Below the pieces are notes generated by a model. The model did not search any database. It was not told where the DNA came from and saw nothing but the letters and a program-made list of their open reading frames with translations. Below are positions 45,330 to 53,398 of a stretch of DNA of 64,000 nucleotides, in pieces. Within the stretch, counting starts at the first letter, position 1; the number at the start of each line of letters is the position of its first letter. Source of the DNA: a bacterium (lineage in GTDB: Bacteria > Planctomycetota > UBA1135 > UBA2386); the NCBI GenBank assembly GCA_030432695.1, contig JAUILN010000005.1, positions 496,001 to 560,000 of the forward strand, in the 5' to 3' direction. The position numbers and the translations under genes were made by a program.

Positions 45330-45893
45330 TCACGCCTGCGCGGCCTTCTCCCCGGCCGCCCGCTCCACCGCCTCGTCGTAGAGCACGATCTCGGGCAGTT
45401 CGCGGTAGCGCCCGGCGACGTCCATGCCGAAACCGATCACGAAGTGGTCGTCGATCTCGAATCCGAGGTGCTCGATCGCCACCTCGACCACCCGCCGCGA
45501 CGGCTTCGACAACAGCGACGCGACCTGCACGTCGGCCGCGCCCCGGGCCCGGAAGAACTCGCCTAGCTTCTGCACGGTCCGCCCGGTGTCGACGATGTCC
45601 TCGACGATCAGCACCGTCTTGCCCTCGACGGGGAACTCGCCGCCCTCGACGTGCACCGAGCCGCTGCTCACCGTGCCGTTGCCGTAGGACGACGCGCGGA
45701 TCTCGTGACACTCGACCGCGAACGGCAGGCGCTGGCGCAGCTCGCGGCAGAAGGTGCGGGCGCCCTCGATCACACAGACCAGCAGAAGGTCGTGCTCGAC
45801 AGCCCGCGCACCGATCCGTTCGGCCAGCTCGCCGATGCGCGTGAGGATGCGGGTACGATCGAGGAGGACCTTGAAGGCCGGTGCAGACGCCAT
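45330..45893 (-). CDS. hpt: Hypoxanthine-guanine phosphoribosyltransferase
   Basis: This purine-salvage enzyme makes IMP/GMP from hypoxanthine/guanine and PRPP. The 187-residue protein contains the PRPP-binding motif IVEDIVDTGRTV near residue 95-106 and the flexible-loop region ASSYGNGTVSSG. Late FVIGFGMDVAGRYRELP matches the purine-binding end. The length is typical (about 180). ATG 45893 is used; the longer frame to 46037 adds antisense-like sequence. It is divergent from upp across 142 bp, pairing purine and pyrimidine salvage. Confidence 0.95.
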   Translation of the reverse strand: MASAPAFKVLLDRTRILTRIGELAERIGARAVEHDLLLVCVIEGARTFCRELRQRLPFAVECHEIRASSYGNGTVSSGSVHVEGGEFPVEGKTVLIVEDIVDTGRTVQKLGEFFRARGAADVQVASLLSKPSRRVVEVAIEHLGFEIDDHFVIGFGMDVAGRYRELPEIVLYDEAVERAAGEKAAQA

Positions 45894-46035
45894 GCGGATC
45901 GGGAGGGGTCGAGATGCGGGATGCGAGATGCCCCCGGCCGGCTCCCAGATAGCGGGACCCCGGCGCGGCTCGAGGAGACCCCGGATCCTCGCGATCCCGG
46001 TCGGCGAGTCAAGACCCGCGGGTATCCTCCGCCGC

Positions 46036-46812
46036 ATGGAGCTCCGTCATCACTACGGCGACCGCCTGCACGTCCTCGACGAGCCGACGCTGTCGACCCT
46101 TCTGGCCCGCCTAGGCGCACCGGCCACCGACGGCGCCGAGATGCCGGAACTGGTCCGGGCCGCCTACCGCCGCCTCACTCACGCCGCGCTCGATCACCAC
46201 TTCCCGGTGGAGAAGTGCCGCGTGCCGACGCGCATGGCCAGCGCCGAGCCCCGCGCGGTCTACGACGGCCTGCGCCTGAGCCAGAGCGCCCGACTGGTGG
46301 TCTGCGCGGTGATCCGCGCCGGGATCCTGCCCGCGCAGGTCTGCTACGAGGCCGCCTGCCAGGTCCTGCCGTCCGCCAACGTCCGCCTCGACTTCGTGAA
46401 CATGTCGCGGGTGACCGATTCGTCGGGGCACGTCACCGGAGTCCGGCTGGATGGCTCGAAACTGGGCGGCGACGTGGCCGACGCGGTGGTGCTGATCCCG
46501 GACCCGATGGGTGCGACCGGCAGCACCATCCAGAACGTCGTCGAGGTCTACCGACGACTCAGCGGCGGCAGCCCGCGCGCGGTGGTCGCGATGCACCTGA
46601 TGGTGACGCCGGAGGCCACGCAGCGGGTGCTGCAGGCCTGCCCCGAGGTGACCATCCACGCCTGCCGCTTCGACCGCGGACTGTCGCCGGTCGACGTGCT
46701 GATGACCGCGCCGGGCACCCATCCCGAGAAAGAACGCGGACTGGACGACCGGCACTACATCGTCCCCGGCGCCGGCGGCATGGGTGAGCTGTTGACCAAC
46801 TCCTGGGTGTGA
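46036..46812 (+). CDS. upp: Uracil phosphoribosyltransferase-like enzyme
   Basis: This enzyme is predicted to convert uracil and PRPP to UMP. The 258-residue protein has the PRPP loop IPDPMGATGSTI at 154-165 and a VVCAVIRAGILP motif like the RAG region of UPRTases. The C-terminus has GAGGMGELLTNSWV where Upp usually has a GLGDAGDR-type uracil-binding loop, and the protein is about 45 residues longer than E. coli Upp. Base specificity is therefore slightly uncertain. It lies 16 bp before tatD on the same strand. Confidence 0.85.
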   Translation: MELRHHYGDRLHVLDEPTLSTLLARLGAPATDGAEMPELVRAAYRRLTHAALDHHFPVEKCRVPTRMASAEPRAVYDGLRLSQSARLVVCAVIRAGILPAQVCYEAACQVLPSANVRLDFVNMSRVTDSSGHVTGVRLDGSKLGGDVADAVVLIPDPMGATGSTIQNVVEVYRRLSGGSPRAVVAMHLMVTPEATQRVLQACPEVTIHACRFDRGLSPVDVLMTAPGTHPEKERGLDDRHYIVPGAGGMGELLTNSWV

Positions 46813-46828
46813 CCGAGGAGCGACCTGG

Positions 46829-47611
46829 ATGATCGACATCGGCGCCAACCTCACCGACCGCAGCTTCGACGGCGACCGCGATGCGGTGCTCGAACGCGCC
46901 TTCGCCGCGGGCCTGACCGGGATCCTGTTGACCGGTACCGAGGCGCACGTTTCGGAAGCCGCCGCCGACCTCGCCGCGCAGCACACCGGGCGGCTCTGGT
47001 CTACCGCCGGAGTCCACCCTCACCACGCCTCCGACTGGGACGACGCGACCGCCGACCACCTGCGCCGCCTCTGCGCGCTGCCCCAGGTGGTTGCGGTCGG
47101 CGAGACCGGCCTCGACTTCTACCGCGACCGGTCGCCCCGCCCGGTGCAGGAACAGGTGTTCCGTGCCCAGCTCGCGCTGGCCCACGAACTCGGCATGCCG
47201 GCCTTCCTGCACGAGCGCGACGCCGCCGACACGTTCACCGCGGTCTGGCGGTCGCTGCCGCACCCCGCACCCGCGGGCGTCGTCCACTGCTTCACCGGCA
47301 GCGCGGACGCCCTCGACGCCTACCTCGAACTCGGCCTGCACGTGGGCATCACCGGCTGGATCTGCGACGAGCGCCGCGGCCTCGGCCTCCGGGACCTCGT
47401 TGCCCGCATCCCCGACGACCGCCTCTTGATCGAGACCGACGCGCCCTACCTGATCCCGCGCGACCTGCGTCCCCGCCCCAAGACCCGCCGCAACGAGCCC
47501 CAGTGGCTCGGCCAGGTCCGCGACGCCGTCGCCCGCTGCCGCGTCCAGAGCCCCGAACACGTCGCCGCGATCACCGCCGCCAACGCGCAGCGCCTGTTCC
47601 GCCTGCGCTGA
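46829..47611 (+). CDS. tatD: TatD family metal-dependent hydrolase
   Basis: TatD proteins are TIM-barrel 3'-5' exonucleases for DNA/RNA repair and degradation. The 260-residue sequence shows IDIGANLTD at the N-terminus, the metal-ligand glutamate in VGETGLDFYR, HERDAADTF, VVHCFTGS and the final metal aspartate in ETDAPYLIPRD. IDIGANLTD in place of DxHxH-type starts is the TatD (not YcfH) pattern. It probably shares a transcript with upp. Palindrome copy 2 follows its stop. Confidence 0.94.
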   Translation: MIDIGANLTDRSFDGDRDAVLERAFAAGLTGILLTGTEAHVSEAAADLAAQHTGRLWSTAGVHPHHASDWDDATADHLRRLCALPQVVAVGETGLDFYRDRSPRPVQEQVFRAQLALAHELGMPAFLHERDAADTFTAVWRSLPHPAPAGVVHCFTGSADALDAYLELGLHVGITGWICDERRGLGLRDLVARIPDDRLLIETDAPYLIPRDLRPRPKTRRNEPQWLGQVRDAVARCRVQSPEHVAAITAANAQRLFRLR

Positions 47612-47622
47612 CCGCCCCGAAG

Positions 47623-47659
47623 TCTGTCGCAGACGGTGCCAGGCACCAACTACGACAGA
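47623..47659. repeat. Large palindrome with GTGCC-A-GGCAC core, copy 2
   Basis: This copy has two 18-bp arms (TCTGTCG...; ...CGACAGA) around a central A, nearly identical at the ends to copy 1 but with different inner positions. The preceding CCCCGAAG is also shared with copy 1. It lies between tatD and eno. Confidence 0.85.
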
Positions 47660-47713
47660 TCTGCGAGAGACCCGCAGTGGTGGCACAACGGCAGCCGGCT
47701 ATCCTCCGCCGCC

Positions 47714-48973
47714 ATGTCCACGATCCTGCACGTCCACGCCCGCGAGGTCCTCGATTCGCGCGGCAACCCCACCGTCGAAGTCGAAGTCGGCCTCGAGTCC
47801 GGCGCGCTCGGCCGCGTCATCGTCCCCTCCGGCGCCTCGACCGGCGTCCACGAGGCCGTCGAACTCCGCGACAAGGAGGACCGCTACGGCGGCAAGGGCG
47901 TGCAGGACGCGGTGGAGAACGTCAACGGCCGCATCGCCGAGACCATCCTGGGCGAGCCCGCCGAGGACCAGGTCGGCCTCGACCGCGTGCTCTGCGAACT
48001 CGACGGCACCCCCAACAAGGGCAACCTCGGCGCCAACGCAATCCTCGGCGTGTCGCTGGCCACCGCCCGCGCGATGGCCGACGAGCTCGACCTGCCGCTC
48101 TACCGCTACATCGGCGGAGTCGCCGCGCGCCGCCTGCCGGTGCCGATGATGAACATCCTCAACGGCGGTGCCCACGCCGACAACAACGTGGACTTCCAGG
48201 AGTTCATGGTGATGCCGTTCGGCGCCGACTGCTTCGCCGAGGGCCTGCGCTGCGGCGCCGAGATCTTCCACGCCCTGAAGTCGGTGCTGAAGCAGAAGGG
48301 CCTGATGACCGCGGTCGGCGACGAGGGCGGCTTCGCGCCGAACCTGTCCTCGAACAAGGAAGCCCTCGACGTGATCCTGCAGGCCGTCGAGATGGCCGGC
48401 TACAAGCCGGGCTCCGACGTCAAGCTGGCCCTCGACGTCGCCTCCACCGAGATCTTCAAGGACGGCAAGTACCACCTCGAAGGCGAAGGCCGCACCCTCG
48501 ACGCCGCGGGCCTCGTCGAGCTCTACCAGGGCTGGACCAACGACTACCCGATCTACTCGATCGAGGACGGCATGGCCGAGGACGACTGGGACGGCTGGAA
48601 GCAGCTCCAGGCGGCCATCGGCGACCGCGTGCAACTGGTCGGCGACGACCTCTTCGTCACCAACACCGAGCGCCTGCAGCGCGGCATCGACGAGCGCGCC
48701 GCCAACTCGATCCTCATCAAGGTCAACCAGATCGGCACCCTCACCGAGACCCTCGAGGCGGTCGAACTCGCGCACCGCAATGGCATGAGCGCGGTCATGT
48801 CGCACCGCTCCGGCGAGAGCGAGGACACCACCATCGCCGACCTCGCCGTCGCCACCAACTGCGGCCAGATCAAGACCGGCGCGCCGTGCCGGACCGATAG
48901 GGTGGCGAAGTACAACCAGCTGCTGCGCATCGAGGAGATGCTGGGCGAGGCGGCGGTGTACGGGGTGCGGTGA
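47714..48973 (+). CDS. eno: Enolase
   Basis: Enolase interconverts 2-phosphoglycerate and phosphoenolpyruvate in glycolysis. The 419-residue protein has the N-terminal AREVLDSRGNPTVEVEV, the GASTG loop, DEGGFAP, the metal ligands in SIEDGMAEDDW and GDDLF, the catalytic lysine in IKVNQIGT and SGESEDT. All active-site motifs are intact. ATG 47714 is chosen. It stands 54 bp after palindrome copy 2 and is followed directly by palindrome copy 3. Confidence 0.98.
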   Translation: MSTILHVHAREVLDSRGNPTVEVEVGLESGALGRVIVPSGASTGVHEAVELRDKEDRYGGKGVQDAVENVNGRIAETILGEPAEDQVGLDRVLCELDGTPNKGNLGANAILGVSLATARAMADELDLPLYRYIGGVAARRLPVPMMNILNGGAHADNNVDFQEFMVMPFGADCFAEGLRCGAEIFHALKSVLKQKGLMTAVGDEGGFAPNLSSNKEALDVILQAVEMAGYKPGSDVKLALDVASTEIFKDGKYHLEGEGRTLDAAGLVELYQGWTNDYPIYSIEDGMAEDDWDGWKQLQAAIGDRVQLVGDDLFVTNTERLQRGIDERAANSILIKVNQIGTLTETLEAVELAHRNGMSAVMSHRSGESEDTTIADLAVATNCGQIKTGAPCRTDRVAKYNQLLRIEEMLGEAAVYGVR

Positions 48974-48975
48974 GG

Positions 48976-49030
48976 CGCCGAGCGACTTTTGCAACTCGTG
49001 CCTGGCACCGGTTGTAAAAGTCGCTCGGCG
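48976..49030. repeat. 55-bp palindrome with GTGCC-T-GGCAC core, copy 3
   Basis: Two 27-bp arms with 24 matching positions flank a central T at 49003. The outer arms read CGCCGAGCGACTTTT and the complement. It lies between the convergent eno and deoxyhypusine-synthase-like genes. The core is shared with copies 1 and 2; the outer arms differ. Confidence 0.88.
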
Positions 49031-49039
49031 TCCACGCCC

Positions 49040-50092
<1,053 letters not shown>

Positions 50093-50186
50093 GGAAGTGC
50101 CTCCCTTACCACGCCCGCGACCCGGATGGCACCGGAGAGTCGACTCTGACGCCCGACTCGGACGCCCGAGGTAGACTCGCGATCGC

Positions 50187-51410
50187 ATGTTGATCGCCTG
50201 GGCTGTCGCGCTGCTGATCGTGGGCCTGTCGGGCGAGTGGCTGCTCCTTCCGGCGGTGTGGCCGCACGACGAGGCGCCGCCGCCGCTCCTGCTCTGGTCG
50301 CTGCGCGCCGTGTCTGCGGCGCTCGTCCTATGGAGCGCCCTGTCGATCGCGCTGCGACGGCGGCCCTTGGTGAAGAAGCTCAACCTGAGCCTCTTCATGC
50401 TGCTGGTGCCGATCCCGGTCTGCGCCGAACTCGCGCTGCGGGCCACGTTCTTGGTCGCAGGTTCGCCGACCCGCCATCCCAAGCATTACGCCGACTGGTC
50501 GTCCGAGGACGACTATTGGAAGCTCCACGGCCGCTGGGTGGGCGAGTGGGCCCCGCGACCCGAGCGCGTCCACCCGCTGCTCGGTTGGTCCCAGGCACGT
50601 GTCACACCAGACAACCCCTGGGGACTCCTGGCCGAGACCCGCGAGCGACTCGTGCCGAACGACCGCCCCAAGGTCCTGTTCTACGGCGACTCGTTCGTCG
50701 AAGGCATCGCGAAGCCCCCGTTCTGGATCCCGAACTACATGGACCGAGAGCTGCCCGCGACCGACGTGATACATCTCGGTGTCGGCGGCTTCGGCACGGA
50801 CCAGATCCACCTGCTGTTCCGCGAGACGAATGGGCTCGCCGCGGCCCCGTTCGTGATCTTCGGCGTGATGACGTACGACCTCGACCGCGCAGTCCTCTCG
50901 GTGCGCACGGGCCTGAAGCCCCGGCTCGTGGTCGACGACTCGGGCGAGCTCCGAGTCACCCGGACACCGGTGCCCCGCGAGCAGAGCGAGTTCTTCGCCT
51001 CCGCACCCTTGGACTTCCGGAGCTACCTGTTCCAGATGATCCGGATGCAGATCCTCCGCGCGATCGCACCCGATCAACGCGTCGCCGAGAAGCGCCGCCT
51101 GAACTCGGCGATCCTCGAGCAGACCGTCGGGCTCGCTCGCCAACGGAGCCTCGAGATCCTCTATGTGATCTTCTACGACCCCAAGGCGCTCCGGGTGGCG
51201 GACTGGCGGGAGCACTACCTGAAGGCCGAACTGGATCGGCTCGGCGTTGCCTATCTCGACACCCGACCGATCCTGCTCGCAGCGTGCCGTGACGACGATC
51301 TACCTCTCGATCACTACTACGCGAGCGATGGCGGCCATCACAATGCCGCGGGCAATGCCGTGATAGGCGATGCACTGGTACACCTCCTCCGCGAGCGCGG
51401 CTTCCGATAG
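50187..51410 (+). CDS. Membrane-anchored SGNH/GDSL-type hydrolase
   Basis: The 407-residue protein begins with two or three transmembrane helices (about 1-25, 30-52 and 66-85). Residues ~150-405 form an SGNH-like domain: block I FYGDSFVEG near 172, GVGGFGTDQ near 198 and block V DGGHHNAAGN near 390, giving a Ser/Asp-His set. Such domains deacetylate or acylate cell-surface glycans. Here the substrate is unknown. It diverges from the deoxyhypusine-synthase-like gene across 94 bp. The C-terminal half also resembles AlgX/AlgJ-type proteins. Confidence 0.8.
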   Translation: MLIAWAVALLIVGLSGEWLLLPAVWPHDEAPPPLLLWSLRAVSAALVLWSALSIALRRRPLVKKLNLSLFMLLVPIPVCAELALRATFLVAGSPTRHPKHYADWSSEDDYWKLHGRWVGEWAPRPERVHPLLGWSQARVTPDNPWGLLAETRERLVPNDRPKVLFYGDSFVEGIAKPPFWIPNYMDRELPATDVIHLGVGGFGTDQIHLLFRETNGLAAAPFVIFGVMTYDLDRAVLSVRTGLKPRLVVDDSGELRVTRTPVPREQSEFFASAPLDFRSYLFQMIRMQILRAIAPDQRVAEKRRLNSAILEQTVGLARQRSLEILYVIFYDPKALRVADWREHYLKAELDRLGVAYLDTRPILLAACRDDDLPLDHYYASDGGHHNAAGNAVIGDALVHLLRERGFR

Positions 51411-51455
51411 CCAGCCGCCCGGGGAGCACACCCGCGGAACCACCCCGCCGCCGCC

Positions 51456-52481
51456 TCAGCCGCAGCCCGGCGCGTAACCCGCCGGCCGCTCGACCGCGTC
51501 GCCCCCCATCCGCTCCGCATAGTCGTCCAACGACTCCAGGCCGACCGCGGCGCGCCGCTCGTCGACACCGGCCGGGTCCTCCAGCCGCGGGAAGTGCAGC
51601 GAGCCGTCCGCTCGCGGGTGGAGCTGCGAGCCGTAGCGCTGCTGGCCACCGCGTTCGAGCATCAGCCGGTCGTGCATCAGCGCGTAGCGTGGACCTGCGG
51701 CCGCGTGGCCGGCCGCGAACTCGGCCTGCAGCGCCGCCACCACCGACCGCAGCATCGCCAGGTTGCCGCAGTGCTGCACGATGAGGAAGGCCGACTCGTT
51801 GGCGGCCGCGCCGAAGCGCGCGGCATCGATCCAGCCGATGTCGGCCAGCAGGTCCTTCAGGCGGCGGGAGTTCTCGCGGTCGATGCCGTGCATCCGCGCG
51901 ACCACCGGCTGCAGTTCGGGGTCCTGCCAGGGCGAAGCCTGGATCCCCTCCTCGGCATAGCGCGCCAGGAGCCGCTCCTGGGTGGCCTGGAGTTCGGCGC
52001 GCACCGCCTGCTCCCGGTCGCGCCCGGCCACCAGTTCGGCCGCGATCCGCGCGATCTCCTCGGCGTCGGGCTGCCGTTCGCCGAACTCCATCGGCTTCGT
52101 GCGCACCGCCTCGGGCGGCTCGTCGGCGGCGCCGGCGATGCGGGTCAACGTCAAGGTCCGGCCGCTGCCGACCAGCCGCAGCTCGTCGTCGCCCTCGAAC
52201 TCGATTCCCGAGACGATCGGCGGCATGTCCTGCGCGAGCAGGCGGCGCTCGATGCCGGCTCCATCGACGCGGTAGGTCACCGACATCAGCGTCTGCTGGA
52301 GGCCGTAGGCGACCACGCAACGCGCGCCGTCGAACCAGAAGACCTGCCCCGATTCCGCGGCCGACCAGGCGCCGCGGAGGCGCGCTGCGAGATCGGGCAC
52401 GGGAGCCGCTTCCTGGGCGGGAAGCAGCACGGGGAGGAGGAGGCACAGGGCGGCGGTCCGGGAAGGAGCTTCGGTTCGCAT
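51456..52481 (-). CDS. Exported DUF6624-family protein
   Basis: The 341-residue protein has a signal peptide (LCLLLPVLLPAQ). The C-terminal half has the pattern of DUF6624: ESAFLIVQHCGNLAML, MHDRLMLERGGQQRYGSQL. The N-terminal ~120 residues are a separate beta-rich domain (SGQVFWFDGARCVVAYGLQ). No catalytic motif is known for the family. ATG 52481 is chosen at the signal peptide; the frame extends to 53153 but overlaps the uracil-DNA glycosylase gene in antisense. The 270 bp to the next gene hold no clear coding sequence. Confidence 0.78.
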   Translation of the reverse strand: MRTEAPSRTAALCLLLPVLLPAQEAAPVPDLAARLRGAWSAAESGQVFWFDGARCVVAYGLQQTLMSVTYRVDGAGIERRLLAQDMPPIVSGIEFEGDDELRLVGSGRTLTLTRIAGAADEPPEAVRTKPMEFGERQPDAEEIARIAAELVAGRDREQAVRAELQATQERLLARYAEEGIQASPWQDPELQPVVARMHGIDRENSRRLKDLLADIGWIDAARFGAAANESAFLIVQHCGNLAMLRSVVAALQAEFAAGHAAAGPRYALMHDRLMLERGGQQRYGSQLHPRADGSLHFPRLEDPAGVDERRAAVGLESLDDYAERMGGDAVERPAGYAPGCG

Positions 52482-52751
52482 CGGCGCCCGTGACGCTCGA
52501 ACGCCCCGATGCCGTCGAGGCCGGTCGAATCTCCTTGGAGCCCGGCCCAGGGAGCAGCTGGCCCCACGCGCTCCGCTTCCGGGAGGGCGCCGGCGCCGCG
52601 GCGCTCCCGGCAAACGCCCGCGGCCGGCGGCAACCTGGTGGGCAGCGACGCGGTGGTGCCGACGGTGGGCAGGTGAGTCGGCGCGCACCACGGCCGGTTC
52701 GCCAGGTAAGTACCGGATCGCCCGTGCGACCCAGTGGTCCAACGGCGCGTG

Positions 52752-53357
52752 ATGAGCGAGACCCTGACCGACCTGCTGGCGCGCGTCCGCGCGTGCCGCA
52801 TCTGCGAGGACCAGCTGGAGCACGGTGTCCGCCCGGTCCTCCAGATCGGCGAGCGCGCGCGCATCCTCATCGCCGGCCAGGCCCCCGGCCGCCGGGTGCA
52901 CGAGACCGGCGTGCCGTTCGACGACGCCAGTGGCGATCGGCTGCGCGAGTGGATGGGGGTCTCGCGGCAGACGTTCTACGACCCGGCTCGGATCGCCATC
53001 CTGCCGATGGGGTTCTGCTACCCGGGGACCGGCTCCGCCGGTGACCTGCCGCCGCGGCCGGAATGCGCCGCGGAATGGCGGACGCAGTTGCTGGCGCGGC
53101 TCGAGTCGCGGCGGCTGACGCTGGTGGTGGGCGCCTATGCGGCGCGGTGGCATCTGCAGCGTGGTGTCGGTGGCATGCGCGCGAACACCGGGCTCACCGA
53201 ACTAGTGCGAAGCTGGGAGGCGTTCGCTCCGCAGGTGGTTCCGTTGCCGCATCCGAGTCCGCGCAACAACGTGTGGCTGGCGCGGAATCCTTGGTTCGAG
53301 CGGGAGGTGTTGCTGCATCTGCGGCGCAGGGTCCGCGAGTCCTTGCGCGACGAGTGA
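52752..53357 (+). CDS. Uracil-DNA glycosylase superfamily protein
   Basis: The 201-residue protein has the UDG fold: GQAPGRRVHETGVPFDDASGD matches in pattern the GxAPG motif and the following loop, and PLPHPSPRN carries the late catalytic-type histidine. RACRICEDQL at the start has two cysteines (18 and 21), but the four-cysteine Fe-S set of families 4/5 is not complete. It probably acts in base excision repair or is a non-catalytic relative. ATG 52752 is preferred over 52734. It is convergent with the Ser/Thr kinase gene. Confidence 0.85.
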   Translation: MSETLTDLLARVRACRICEDQLEHGVRPVLQIGERARILIAGQAPGRRVHETGVPFDDASGDRLREWMGVSRQTFYDPARIAILPMGFCYPGTGSAGDLPPRPECAAEWRTQLLARLESRRLTLVVGAYAARWHLQRGVGGMRANTGLTELVRSWEAFAPQVVPLPHPSPRNNVWLARNPWFEREVLLHLRRRVRESLRDE

Positions 53358-53398
53358 GCTTGCGGGATTCGGGGACGGGCCGCTGCGGAGGTAATGGG

